Below, piece after piece: positions 33,718 to 43,289 of a stretch of 64,000 nt of DNA. The notes below the pieces were generated by a model. The model was not told the origin of the DNA. It made no database searches and was given only the letters and a program-made list of their open reading frames with translations. The translations under genes and the position numbers were made by a program. Source of the stretch: Vulcanimicrobiota bacterium (GTDB lineage: Bacteria; Vulcanimicrobiota; Vulcanimicrobiia; Eremiobacterales; Eremiobacteraceae); assembly GCA_013290125.1 (NCBI GenBank), contig JABCYQ010000003.1, positions 1 to 64,000 of the forward strand. Direction: 5' to 3'. Each line of letters opens with the position of its first letter. Within the stretch, counting starts at the first letter, position 1.

Positions 33718-35571
33718 GACAAGGGCGGGTTGGTTCGCGTCCGCTAGCGGCGGACGGAACGCATACGCGAGCAGCAATCCTGCGACGCCGGTCACGACCG
33801 GAAGGCCGAGGATGATGTTCGGCGGCCAACCGAGTCCCCCGTGCGTCGAGAGCGCTGTTTCGTAAAGCGCGGTCATCAGCACCGGCAGACAGAACGCGAA
33901 AGCGTAGAAATATGCCGGTCGCTGCGCACGTTCGCCGAATACCAACAGCGCGAAATCCGCGACGACCGCCGAAGCAACAACGCTCCATAAGACGACGTAC
34001 AGGTCGTTGATGATCGCCATCGACAGCGCGTAGTAACCGAGCATGATCGTCAAACCGCCGGCTGGTACGCGCCAGCGACGGACGAGCAGCAGTACGAAAC
34101 CCATCGTCAATATCGTCTGCACCAGGAAACTCGCAATACCGAAATCCTGATTTTGCGTTTCGTCGCGCGGCGCAGATGCGGCGCCTGCGAAGACGAGTCG
34201 GCCGTCGCGCGTCCAGCTGGGACGTTCGGAATCGAGTGCCGGATTGTGCGAGGCGTCGACGAGATGGGTGCCGTCCGTACGCATCACGTCGATCTGCGGA
34301 TTCCCGGCGCCGGAACTGCTGAAGGCGATGAACCGTCCATCGGGAGACCATGCGGGATACTGATCGTTCGCGTCGCTCAGCGGCGACAGGCGCCGGGCTT
34401 TCGTGCCCGCGACGTCCATCGTATAGATGGACGCATTGCCCGAACCGGCATCCAGCGCAAAAGCGATCGTCTGACCGTCGGGGGAAAACGAAGGCCAACC
34501 GCCGTCGAGGCCGGCCACGGGCCAGGTTATGTCACCGCCGGCGGCGGGCACGATACCTATCCAATTCTTCGCCGCGTGGCGCGATCCGAACGCGATCGCC
34601 TTGCCGTCCGGCGACCACGCCGGGCCGTTGATCATCGTCGTCTGGTCTAAGAGCGTCCGCGCGGCGCCGCCGGCGGCCGGCACGACGTTCAACTCGTAGT
34701 CGCCCGATGTGTTCGCCGGCAGCGAGACGTACGCGATCGTGGTGCCATTCGGGGACCACGCCGGCTGCGTGTCATGCCGGCCGCTGTGCGTAATACGCAC
34801 TGGATTCGAACCGTCGATGTTCGCCGTGAAGATGTCGCTTACACCGGTCTGATCGTCGGCTCGCCGATATGCGATCCGTTTGCCCGATTGGTCGACGGCG
34901 GGACCCCAGTCGTCCGCCTGCGGATCGACGACGAGGCGCGCCTGCTGCGCACCGTTCAGACGCGTGATGAAGATCGCCGGATTCACCGTCGCGGCAGTAG
35001 ATTTCTGGCCGAACGGGATGATCAGCGGATGTGCGTATTGCGTGAACATCCCCAGCAGCGTCAGCGTCGCGGTTGCGGATAGCAGCAGCGGACCGTGCGA
35101 CGAGTAACGAGCCGGCGTTTCTGGACTTAAGCGGAAGGCGGCCGAACGAAGAGGGCCGGTGAAGATCAGCGCCCCGGAAGTGGCGAGGATGAGATGCGTC
35201 GGGCTGAGCAGCGCGTCGGTCGAGACTTCGATGCCGAAAATCGTGTGCCACCAAAGATCGAGTCCGCCGCCGACGGCAAACGCGATCACCCCGATGAGAG
35301 AAAGACCGTAGCCGATCGGCAGCGCTCGGCGCCACGAATACCCTTTGCGCAGCACGTTGAGCGCCATGATGCTTCCGAGGACGATGCCGTTCAGAGCCAT
35401 CGCTCCATAGAGCACGGCATGCCACGGCGTGAAGAAACTCTGATCGACCTGTCCGTGATTGTGCGCCCAGATATCGAGCGTAATGCCTGCGATCAAGAGA
35501 ATCGCGAGCAGCGCCATGAGCCACTCGAATGCCGTGCTGGTGGGTGGATTTGATGCTCGAGATGCAGTCAT
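33715..35571 (-). CDS. Membrane protein with a TolB-like propeller between two helix bundles (618 aa)
   Basis: About five transmembrane helices occupy residues 15-170. A beta-propeller of PD40/TolB type follows (about 190-470), with repeats such as PAWSPDGRFIAFSSSG and PSFSPDGQTIAFALD. About five more helices run from 478 to 605. The propeller would sit as a loop on one face of the membrane, unlike periplasmic TolB. No signal peptide precedes the first helix. The TGA stop comes from the palindromic repeat at 33652-33717. Function is unknown; a sensor or a scaffold are possibilities. Confidence 0.75.
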   Translation of the reverse strand: MTASRASNPPTSTAFEWLMALLAILLIAGITLDIWAHNHGQVDQSFFTPWHAVLYGAMALNGIVLGSIMALNVLRKGYSWRRALPIGYGLSLIGVIAFAVGGGLDLWWHTIFGIEVSTDALLSPTHLILATSGALIFTGPLRSAAFRLSPETPARYSSHGPLLLSATATLTLLGMFTQYAHPLIIPFGQKSTAATVNPAIFITRLNGAQQARLVVDPQADDWGPAVDQSGKRIAYRRADDQTGVSDIFTANIDGSNPVRITHSGRHDTQPAWSPNGTTIAYVSLPANTSGDYELNVVPAAGGAARTLLDQTTMINGPAWSPDGKAIAFGSRHAAKNWIGIVPAAGGDITWPVAGLDGGWPSFSPDGQTIAFALDAGSGNASIYTMDVAGTKARRLSPLSDANDQYPAWSPDGRFIAFSSSGAGNPQIDVMRTDGTHLVDASHNPALDSERPSWTRDGRLVFAGAASAPRDETQNQDFGIASFLVQTILTMGFVLLLVRRWRVPAGGLTIMLGYYALSMAIINDLYVVLWSVVASAVVADFALLVFGERAQRPAYFYAFAFCLPVLMTALYETALSTHGGLGWPPNIILGLPVVTGVAGLLLAYAFRPPLADANQPALV

Positions 35572-35610
35572 GGCCCGCTAGTTGCGCGGACTTCGCAATC
35601 CGACCTGTCG

Positions 35611-37470
35611 CTACAGGTAGCGGTCGATCTCGAACGGCGGGAGAGCGAACTGCGTTATGGCGCCGGCGGTCGTGATGCGTCCGATCTTGCCTGCGCCTTC
35701 TTCAGCGAACCATAGGGCGCCGTCCGAACCGACGGCGAGGCCGGTCGGATGGCTGCCGCGCGGAGTCGCGAAATCCGTCGCCGCTCCGGCGGGCGTGACC
35801 CGCACGATCATATCTTCATCGGGTTCAGTCAGCCAGAAATTCGAATCCGGCCCGAAGACGAACGAGTACGCCGCACCCGAGACGATAGCCGAACCAAAAC
35901 CGCTTGCCGGTGCGATCGGCGTCTCATTGACCCGACCGTCGGGAAGTATCGCGCCGAGATTTCCTGAGATCGCCTCAAGAAACCACACACCGCCGCCGGG
36001 CCCGCGGACCGGGTCCATCGGACCGCTGCCAAGTGCAGGCACGGCATACAGTCTGACGTCGCCGGCCGGCGTGACCACGCCGACTTGGTCCGCGCTCGCG
36101 ACCGTGAACCACATGGCCCCGCCAGCCAGCGAGACGACGCCGAGCTGGTCGAACTGCGGTTCGGGAATGGCCGCGGCGATAAGTTTCCCTTCGGCCGTGA
36201 CATGCACAAGTTTGGTCGACCCGTCCGCGACAAACCAGAGCGCGCCGTCATCGCCAGTCGCCAATCTGTCGATCGTCGGAACCCAACCTGCGATGCTGCT
36301 CAATGCGATGGGAACGGTTTTCCCGTCGGAAGTCATCTGCGTGATCGACGAATTCGCCGACGAGTACCAGACCGAGCCGTTCGGTGCGGCGACAAGATCG
36401 CTGGTCGCATCCACGTCTGCCGGAAAGACCGCGATCGAGCCGGTGGACGTGATCCGACCGATGCTGTGCGCCGCCGATTCGGTGAACCAGAGCGCGCCGT
36501 CAGAGCCTGCGATGATGTGCGTCGGCGCCGGGTCAGTGACTCGCACTCGTTGAGAGTATGGGCGGACTCCGCTTGCGCCGAGACAACGGCAGCCGCTTCC
36601 GTTCGCGCTCGCGAATAGCGGACAGTTGTCCGGAGCGAACCACTGGGCCGCGTATGCGCCCGGCGCCCGATCCAACCGCACGACGTACTGCTGCAAGCCG
36701 ACGAAGATCGATCCGCCGGGGCCTGCGGCGAGCGAATGCGCGCTGAGCGAGAAATGCTCGAACGGCGTCAGCGTTGTCAATCCGCTCTTCGCTGATATGC
36801 GCGAGATGCTGTTGTCCGTCAACACGAGCAGCTCGCCGGAACTATCGGTGGTATAAGCGCGCGGAGCACCGTCGAGAAGCGCGATCGGCATCACCGTCCA
36901 ATGACCCGCTGCGCGCGTCAGAGCAAGCGCACCGCCTTGACCGCTTGATCCGTTTGAAGCACCAGAGGATCCCGTCAGTGCGATGATGCCGTCGCGCACG
37001 CGCACGATCGCGTGGACGTTGCCGATGAGCGGATAGGTCGGCACGGTGCCGCCGCCCACGACCGCGGTCACCGGCGCCTGTGCCGTTTGCGAGAGCGCGT
37101 TCCAAGCGGATGCATCGTAGCCGAACAGTTTATCAGCGCGCGTTCCCCGCGCGTCGAACCACCAGAGTGAACCTTGCTGCGCACCGTCGTCGAAACCTAC
37201 GAGCCAGCCGCCCGGAACTTGCAACGCGTGACGATCGCCCGTGTCGCCGGCAGCGCTGACTGCGCTCGCGGGGACCGGCAATGCGAACGGCAGACCGTCG
37301 CGCTCGCCAAACGGCCCCGGAGTAATGGAAAGTCTGTTGCCTTGAACGGCGACCGACCACGAGCGCGATGCGTACTGCGCGCATTGCAAAGCCGATTGGT
37401 CCGGAACCGGAACCGCCATCCATCCAGTCGGCAATGCAAGCGCGGCCGCTACTGCAGCGAGCAATATCAT
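35611..37470 (-). CDS. Secreted Vgb/NHL-like beta-propeller protein (619 aa)
   Basis: A short N-terminal signal (MILLAAVAAALALPTG) is followed by about 250 residues of poorly conserved beta structure. A virginiamycin-B-lyase-like propeller then has blades such as IIAGSDGALWFTESAAHSIGR and AVGSDGALWFAEEGAGKIGR. It is larger than the lipoprotein pair at 11905-14463 and lacks a lipobox Cys. Lyase activity is not implied. It lies 39 nt upstream of the membrane propeller gene on the same strand, so the two may be co-transcribed. Confidence 0.75.
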   Translation of the reverse strand: MILLAAVAAALALPTGWMAVPVPDQSALQCAQYASRSWSVAVQGNRLSITPGPFGERDGLPFALPVPASAVSAAGDTGDRHALQVPGGWLVGFDDGAQQGSLWWFDARGTRADKLFGYDASAWNALSQTAQAPVTAVVGGGTVPTYPLIGNVHAIVRVRDGIIALTGSSGASNGSSGQGGALALTRAAGHWTVMPIALLDGAPRAYTTDSSGELLVLTDNSISRISAKSGLTTLTPFEHFSLSAHSLAAGPGGSIFVGLQQYVVRLDRAPGAYAAQWFAPDNCPLFASANGSGCRCLGASGVRPYSQRVRVTDPAPTHIIAGSDGALWFTESAAHSIGRITSTGSIAVFPADVDATSDLVAAPNGSVWYSSANSSITQMTSDGKTVPIALSSIAGWVPTIDRLATGDDGALWFVADGSTKLVHVTAEGKLIAAAIPEPQFDQLGVVSLAGGAMWFTVASADQVGVVTPAGDVRLYAVPALGSGPMDPVRGPGGGVWFLEAISGNLGAILPDGRVNETPIAPASGFGSAIVSGAAYSFVFGPDSNFWLTEPDEDMIVRVTPAGAATDFATPRGSHPTGLAVGSDGALWFAEEGAGKIGRITTAGAITQFALPPFEIDRYL

Positions 37471-37502
37471 CTACATAGTATCGGCTGATTTGCAGAAGGC
37501 TC

Positions 37503-37681
37503 TGAAGGGGCGATTTTATATTCCGAAGGGGCCGATTTTATATCGGCCCGGCTGGCGCAACGTGGGCCGACATAAAGTCGGCCCCTTCAGTACAGTCGGC
37601 CCATTCAGACAGTCGGCCCCTTCAGTACAGTCGGCCCATTCAGACAAGTCGGCCCCTTCAGTACAGTCGGCTCCTTCAGTA
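37503..37681. repeat. BIME-like element, copy H, with a six-unit tandem array of its terminus
   Basis: Two hairpin units (37503-37590) are followed by tandem copies of the element's right end. Six units of 17-18 bp start at 37576, 37594, 37611, 37629, 37647 and 37665. They alternate between AGTCGGCCCCTTCAGTAC and AGTCGGCCCATTCAGAC, giving a 35-bp higher-order period. The array sits just after the DUF4126 gene stop (minus strand) and upstream of the Vgb-like gene. Confidence 0.85.
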
Positions 37682-37690
37682 AGGCGAGCC

Positions 37691-38110
37691 CTAGACCGAA
37701 ACCGCGGTGTAGGCGATGAGCACGGTCAACACGTCCTCGAATATCGCCACGCCGAAATCGCCGAAGATTCCAGGACGCGTCAGTTCGCGGCGCGCGTAAT
37801 AACCGCCGTACGCGCCGATGAGCGCGCCGATCGCCCCGATCGCGGCACCGCGTATCGGCACGCCGTGGAATATGGCAGTCAAGAAATACGCCGAGATCGC
37901 ACCGAAAAACACGCGCGCGAGCAACGACGGCAGCACGATGCGCGGCGGAGCCTTCGGCGACTTGTCGCCGTACATCTCAGCCAGCGCGAGGAATCCCGCG
38001 AACCACGCGACCGGCAGACGCATCGTGAACAACACCGCCGCCGGACCGACGAGCGTGCGCAATCCCGATGCGACACCGATGAGCAGTGCCTGTACGTCGA
38101 CGATCGTCAT
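37691..38110 (-). CDS. DUF4126 membrane protein (139 aa)
   Basis: Small integral membrane protein with about four hydrophobic helices. It has the family start LLIGVASGLRTLVGPAAV and a glycine-rich helix GAAIGAIGALIGAYGGYYAR. No function is established for the family. Its ATG overlaps the TGA of the upstream sortilin-like gene (38107-38110), so it ends that operon. Confidence 0.8.
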   Translation of the reverse strand: MTIVDVQALLIGVASGLRTLVGPAAVLFTMRLPVAWFAGFLALAEMYGDKSPKAPPRIVLPSLLARVFFGAISAYFLTAIFHGVPIRGAAIGAIGALIGAYGGYYARRELTRPGIFGDFGVAIFEDVLTVLIAYTAVSV

Positions 38111-41046
38111 CGCGAATGCCCCGCACTGAGAGCGTGCAGTTGCCGCTGCAAATCGCCAAACGCTGCCAGCTGTTGCGTGGTCGGCTGTCTATCGGCCGAG
38201 TCAACTGTCACGAGCAGGGCGGAGAGTTTTCCATCCAAGTCGTCGAGCTCGGGGTGCGATTTGGAGCGGGCGCGCAGCGCCGCATCCTCGTCGATCGCAT
38301 TTGCGATCGCGTGCGCGAGACGCGACTGTGCCGCAAGTTCCGCCGGCGTGCTGGTCACGCGCGGATCCATCTTGACGACCAAGTCTTTCGAGTAGGTCCG
38401 TCCGTCCACTGTTAGACGGACGGTGTAGCGCCCGGGCAGCGCGGTCGGTCCTTGCGGGTCGGGCGGCGTGTCGTGGAAGATCGCCGAGATCGGATACCCG
38501 AACGATTCCGCCGCAGGCGTCGGGTAGTGCAAGTCCCAGACGAAGCGGTGCATGCCGGCCGCGGCCGACAGCGCCTTCGGCATCCGTACCCAGTAGGTCG
38601 GCACCGTGAGATGCTCCGTTGGTACGGTCGGCGTGTACGCGCTCGAATAGCTGCGCACGAGCGCGCCTGCAGAATCATAGATCGCGAGTTTTACCGGCGA
38701 ACCCGACGTGCTGCCGACATAATAATCGATGATCGCGCCGTCAGGCGGGTTCTGACCAGACGGCACTTCAGGCGGCAATGGTGTATCCGTATACTGATCG
38801 CGTCGAACGCGGTAGGCTGCCGCCGGTGCGAACAAGTATGCATGCGACGTTTCGACGGCTGCCGCCATCTGCCGCAGCGGCGTGACATCGTCGAGGATCC
38901 AGAACGAGCGGCCATGCGTGGCGACGATGAGATCGTCGCCGTGGATCACAAGATCGCGCATCGACGTCGGCGGGAGATTCAATTGCAGCCGCTGCCAGCG
39001 GTCGCCGTCGTCGAATGAGACATAGACCGCTCGCTCCGTGCCTGCGTACAGCAGCCCGCGGCGATAGGGATCTTCGCGTACGACGTTCACCGACGCATTG
39101 TCGGGCAGGCCGTTCGTAATCAGCGTCCACGTTCTGCCGTCGTCGCGTGTGCGATAGATGTATGGCCGTAGATCGTCCAGCCGGAAACGGTTGATCGAAG
39201 CGTAGACCGTCGACGGGTCGAAATGCGAGGCATCGAGTTGCGAAACTTTGCTCCACGAAGTCAGCGCCGGCGGCGTCACATCGTGCCAATTCTTGCCGCC
39301 GTCCGATGTACGCCAGATGAGGCCGTCGTCCGTGCCGGCCCAGATCAGGCCGTCGCGCAGGGGCGATGGGGCGAGCGCATAGATCACGCCGCGGCGCGCG
39401 AGCGGTCCCGGCGAGAAAGGCCCAACAACAGCGGGTTTCTCCGGCTTGGGTCGTGAGAGATCCGGGCTGATGATCGTCCACGAATGTCCGCCGTCGCGCG
39501 TCTTGAAGAGCACGTTTGCGGCGAAGAACAACGTGTGCGGATCGGTGGGCGAGAACATCACGGGTTCGGTGCGCAGCATGCGATACTTGCCGCCTCGGAT
39601 CACGACCGGCGTGACATCCTGGACTTGACCGGTCGTCCAATCGAAGCGTGAAAGTTTTCCGCCGTAAACGATGTTGGGATTGAGCGGATCGGGGGCGACG
39701 TAGCCGTACTCCTCTGCTCCAACCGGATGCCAGTCGTGGAATGTGATCTCACCGTCGTTGCCGCGACTGATGATGCCCGCAGATCCGCTCTCCTGCTGCC
39801 CGCCATACACCCAGTACGGAAATCGATTGTCGGTGCTGACGTGGTAGAACTGCGCCGTCGGCTGGTTGTACCACGAGCTCCACGTGGCGCCGCCGTTCAC
39901 GCTGATGGTCGCGCCCTGATCGCTCGAGAGCGCGATTATCGACGAGTTGAGCGGGTTGATCCACGTCGAATGATAGTCGTCGCCGCCCGGCGCGCCTTTG
40001 AATGCCACGAACGTGCGGCCGCCGTCGTCCGAACGATAGGTGGAGGTATCGCTGACATAGATCCGGTCTTCATCGTCGGGCGCCACGCGCACCCACGCGA
40101 AATCAGAACCACGGCTGACGATGCGGTCCTCGGAATTGACGCGCCGCCACGATTCGCCGGCGTCATCGGATCGGTAGACGCCGGTCGCAGCCGAAGAATC
40201 GACGAGCGCGTACATGCGGTTCGGATCGCTCGGCGCGACCGTGAAGCCGATCCGGCCAAGTCCCTGTTGCCACGTCGGCAGGCCCTTCGTCAGTTGGCGC
40301 CACGTGTCGCCGCCGTCTGCAGACACGTAGAGCCCGCTGCCCGGACCGTCTCCGCCGCCGTTCTCCCACGGGGCCTGGCGCGACGACCACATGTCGGCGT
40401 AGATCTTGTTCGGGTTGCCGGGAGCGAACGAAAGGTCGATCGCGCCGACATTCTCATCCTTATATAGCACCTTTTGCCACGTCTGCCCGCCGTCGAGCGA
40501 CCGGAAGACGCCGCGTTCGGGATTGGGCCCGTACGGATGCCCGAGCACTGCGGCAAACACGCGATCGGGATTGGCCGGATCCACGAGCAGAGAACCGATC
40601 TGCTGGCCGTCGCGCAATCCGAGGTGCGTCCACGTCTTGCCGCCGTCGGTGGACTTGTAGATGCCGTCGCCGGTCGAGAGATCGGGTCGGCGCAGGCCTT
40701 CACCGCTGCCGACATAGATGATGGATGGATTGGAAGTCGCGATCGCAAGCGCCCCGATCGAACCGGTCGGCTGGTCGTCGAAGATCGGCTGCCACGTCTG
40801 ACCGTAATCCGTCGTCTTCCAGACACCGCCATCGTTCACGCCGATGTAAAAGACGTTCGGCTGCGTCGCTATGCCCGCAAGCGCGACGGTTCGACCGCCG
40901 CGGAACGGTCCGATGAGGCGCCAGCGCATTTCTCCATAGGAGGCTTGTTGGAACTGCGGCGTGGACGACTGAGCGACCGCGATCCGGGATCCGGTGCTCG
41001 CGATCAGCGCGGCGGCAAATACGACGATCAGGCCCGTTCGATGCAT
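38107..41046 (-). CDS. Secreted VPS10/sortilin-like BNR-repeat propeller protein, second copy (979 aa)
   Basis: A signal peptide (about 1-25) precedes two propellers dense in Asp-box turns (STDGGKTWTHLG, SADGGDTWRQLT, TRDGGHSWTIIS). A beta-sandwich domain follows at about 730-860, with a helical end. Domain order is the same as in the protein at 20035-23154, but similarity is moderate, so this looks like an old duplication. It is third in an operon with a peptide-binding lipoprotein, a GNAT enzyme and DUF4126. Exo-alpha-sialidase or similar activity is only a family-level guess. Confidence 0.85.
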   Translation of the reverse strand: MHRTGLIVVFAAALIASTGSRIAVAQSSTPQFQQASYGEMRWRLIGPFRGGRTVALAGIATQPNVFYIGVNDGGVWKTTDYGQTWQPIFDDQPTGSIGALAIATSNPSIIYVGSGEGLRRPDLSTGDGIYKSTDGGKTWTHLGLRDGQQIGSLLVDPANPDRVFAAVLGHPYGPNPERGVFRSLDGGQTWQKVLYKDENVGAIDLSFAPGNPNKIYADMWSSRQAPWENGGGDGPGSGLYVSADGGDTWRQLTKGLPTWQQGLGRIGFTVAPSDPNRMYALVDSSAATGVYRSDDAGESWRRVNSEDRIVSRGSDFAWVRVAPDDEDRIYVSDTSTYRSDDGGRTFVAFKGAPGGDDYHSTWINPLNSSIIALSSDQGATISVNGGATWSSWYNQPTAQFYHVSTDNRFPYWVYGGQQESGSAGIISRGNDGEITFHDWHPVGAEEYGYVAPDPLNPNIVYGGKLSRFDWTTGQVQDVTPVVIRGGKYRMLRTEPVMFSPTDPHTLFFAANVLFKTRDGGHSWTIISPDLSRPKPEKPAVVGPFSPGPLARRGVIYALAPSPLRDGLIWAGTDDGLIWRTSDGGKNWHDVTPPALTSWSKVSQLDASHFDPSTVYASINRFRLDDLRPYIYRTRDDGRTWTLITNGLPDNASVNVVREDPYRRGLLYAGTERAVYVSFDDGDRWQRLQLNLPPTSMRDLVIHGDDLIVATHGRSFWILDDVTPLRQMAAAVETSHAYLFAPAAAYRVRRDQYTDTPLPPEVPSGQNPPDGAIIDYYVGSTSGSPVKLAIYDSAGALVRSYSSAYTPTVPTEHLTVPTYWVRMPKALSAAAGMHRFVWDLHYPTPAAESFGYPISAIFHDTPPDPQGPTALPGRYTVRLTVDGRTYSKDLVVKMDPRVTSTPAELAAQSRLAHAIANAIDEDAALRARSKSHPELDDLDGKLSALLVTVDSADRQPTTQQLAAFGDLQRQLHALSAGHSR

Positions 41047-41097
41047 GCGATTCGATTCCTCAATCTAGGACGTTCATGGTCGCGTTGTGAGTTTCCG

Positions 41098-41541
41098 TCA
41101 AACGCTGCGGTTGTAGACGAAAAACTTGATATCGCGCACATACGACTCGCTCTCGTAGAGACCTTGCGCCGTCACGTTGTCAATGGCGGTGCTGAGCGTG
41201 AGCCCCGCCGCATTGGTCTCGCGAGCGTGCTGCTCCGCGCGCCGCATCAGCGCCCGGCCCACACCACCCCGGCGCGCATCCGGGCTCACGTACAAATCGT
41301 TGAGCAGCCAGAATCGGCGCATCTCGACCGACAGAAAAAGCGGATAGAGATGGATGAAACCCGCCGGTGCCTCGGCGTCGAACGCGGCGAACAGAACGGA
41401 TTCCCGCAGTCGCCAGCGCTCGAGGAGGAACGCGAGCGCACCTTCTGGATCGGAATTCGCGCCGTAGAAACGCCGATACGCGTCGAAGAGCGGGGCGACC
41501 CGCCGGATGTCGCCGGCCGATTCGGCCATGCGGATCTCCAT
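41098..41541 (-). CDS. GNAT-family N-acetyltransferase (147 aa)
   Basis: An acetyl-CoA-dependent acetyltransferase with the canonical order: N-terminal helix pair, strand segment FAAFDAEAPAGFIHLYPLF, then motif A (LLNDLYVSPDARRGGVGRALMRRA) and the C-terminal strand GLTLSTAIDNVTAQGLYES. The acetyl acceptor is unknown. It lies 1 nt after the substrate-binding lipoprotein gene and 51 nt before the sortilin-like gene. Confidence 0.9.
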   Translation of the reverse strand: MEIRMAESAGDIRRVAPLFDAYRRFYGANSDPEGALAFLLERWRLRESVLFAAFDAEAPAGFIHLYPLFLSVEMRRFWLLNDLYVSPDARRGGVGRALMRRAEQHARETNAAGLTLSTAIDNVTAQGLYESESYVRDIKFFVYNRSV

Positions 41542-41542
41542 G

Positions 41543-43171
41543 TCAATCGCTCCATTCCTGGGCGTTCCAAAAATCCGACTCGAGGGGTTCGGGTTTGAAA
41601 CCTTGCAATCGGGCGTTCACCACATAGACAAAGCGCTGCCAATGCAATGGAACATAGGGCACGTCGCGATTCACGCGCGTCGCGATGAGCGCATAGAGTT
41701 TGGCACGCGACGATCGGCGGTAGTCTCGCGACGCCGCTTCCGACCATGCGGTCACGTCCGCGTCGTCATAACGCGCCTGGTTGCCGCCGTGCGGACGGTC
41801 GAATCGCGCCTCGAGATAGTTGGACCGGTCCGGGTCCGCATCGAAGATGTAGCCGTCGAGCGAGACTTCGAAATTGCCGTCGGCCGCGATGCCGGGCTCG
41901 CCATACATAACGCTGATCGGAACGAAGCGGATCGAGACGGCGGCGCCGATCGAGCGCCAACGGGCTTGCAGTACCTCCGGCAGGCCCAGATCGGCTGAGG
42001 TTCCAGCATACGTCACAAGGGTGAATTCAAGCCGTCTCCCGTCCTTTGTGAGCACGCCGTCGGCGCTAGGCGTCCAACCCTCAGCGCGAAGCAGAGCGCG
42101 TGCTCGACCCGGATCGTACGGCAGCGCGCCATCCGCCGCTGTGTATGCCCAGCTATCCGGCGGAATCAGCGAGGTCGCGGGGAGACCGATTCCATCGGTC
42201 GTGTGAGCCGAGATCGCCGATCGATCGAGCGCCATGACGAGCGCGCGACGGAGCGAGACGTCGTCGAACGGCGGACGAGTTAAATTAAACGACAGTAGGC
42301 GGAGCGTCGTCGAAGGGACGAGCTCGACACGATAACCGTCGAGCTTCTTCACGTTGGAATACTCAGCCGGAATGACGCCGGCGACGTCGATCTCGTGACT
42401 TTCGAGCATCGCGCTCAACGTATTCTGATTTGGCACGATCTGGACGTCGATCTCGCGCAGATGCGGAGCGCCGCCGAAGAACCGGTCGAACGCACGCAGC
42501 ACGATCGTCGAGCCGTGGTCCCAGCGGGCAACTCGGAATGGACCGCTGCCGATCGGCAGGACGTCAAACGGGTCCCTATTGATGTCGCGCGTCTTTGCGA
42601 GGATGTGCTCCGGGATTATCAAGCCGTCTGTTGCCGCTGTGAAGACGCGGTTGATCGCTGCGGCATACGGGTGCGCGAGGCGCACGACGATCGTGTGCGC
42701 GTCCGGCGCCGAGACCGAATTGATGTACGTCCGATAAAAACCAGTATACGGGCTATTGATCCCGCTGCTCAGTAGCGTGTGGTAGGTGAACACGACGTCG
42801 GCCGATGTCAACGGCGCGCCATCTTGCCACAGCACGTGGGGGCGCAGGTGATAGGTCAGCGTCACACCGTCGGGCGCGATGCCTCCATTCGCCGGCGTCG
42901 GAACTGCGATGGCAAGATCCGGGACCAGGTCGCGCTTGTCGTTGAACTTGACGAGGCCGTCAAACACCGCGCCTTCGATGTCGACCTCGGTCACGTCGCG
43001 GGCCAATACCGGGTTAAGCGAGATCGGTTCCGTTTGGACGGCCACGCGCGCGACGCCCGGAATCGTCCAGGATGCGTTTGCTTGCGATTGCGGTCGGCCG
43101 TTTTCTCCGACGCGCGAACAGCCGCTCGCCAGCGCGAGGATTACCGCGCACGCGATCATCGTTCTATGCAT
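41543..43171 (-). CDS. ABC-transporter substrate-binding lipoprotein, family 5 (peptide/nickel type, 542 aa)
   Basis: A lipobox-containing signal (CAVILALASGC) precedes a full SBP_bac_5 protein. Typical segments are TEPISLNPVLARDVTEVDI, TLTYHLRPHVLWQDGAPLTSADVVFTYHTLL and LLSFNLTRPPFDDVSLRRALVMALD. It should bind oligopeptides or related solutes outside the inner membrane. No permease or ATPase gene is adjacent, so it is an orphan within this window. It heads a minus-strand operon ending with DUF4126. Confidence 0.9.
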   Translation of the reverse strand: MHRTMIACAVILALASGCSRVGENGRPQSQANASWTIPGVARVAVQTEPISLNPVLARDVTEVDIEGAVFDGLVKFNDKRDLVPDLAIAVPTPANGGIAPDGVTLTYHLRPHVLWQDGAPLTSADVVFTYHTLLSSGINSPYTGFYRTYINSVSAPDAHTIVVRLAHPYAAAINRVFTAATDGLIIPEHILAKTRDINRDPFDVLPIGSGPFRVARWDHGSTIVLRAFDRFFGGAPHLREIDVQIVPNQNTLSAMLESHEIDVAGVIPAEYSNVKKLDGYRVELVPSTTLRLLSFNLTRPPFDDVSLRRALVMALDRSAISAHTTDGIGLPATSLIPPDSWAYTAADGALPYDPGRARALLRAEGWTPSADGVLTKDGRRLEFTLVTYAGTSADLGLPEVLQARWRSIGAAVSIRFVPISVMYGEPGIAADGNFEVSLDGYIFDADPDRSNYLEARFDRPHGGNQARYDDADVTAWSEAASRDYRRSSRAKLYALIATRVNRDVPYVPLHWQRFVYVVNARLQGFKPEPLESDFWNAQEWSD

Positions 43172-43208
43172 TCGAGCGCCGTCATTCGCTTTAGCGCGCT
43201 GCCGTTCC

Positions 43209-43274
43209 TGAAGGGCCCGCTGAAGCGGCCGCCTTGAAGGGGCCGACTTGAAGGGGCCGACTTTATGTCGGCCC
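43209..43274. repeat. BIME-like element, copy I (rearranged)
   Basis: Several truncated left arms in tandem (TGAAGGGCCC, TGAAGCGGCC, TTGAAGGGGCCGACTTGAAGGGGCCGAC) end in one full hairpin GGGGCCGAC / TTTAT / GTCGGCCC. It sits between divergent genes, the only copy not immediately downstream of a stop codon. Confidence 0.8.
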
Positions 43275-43289
43275 GCGATTATTAACGAT

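Noticed and set aside
37576-37681. Possible CRISPR array
   Set aside because: Units are directly adjacent with no unique spacers and derive from the palindromic element; no cas genes nearby.
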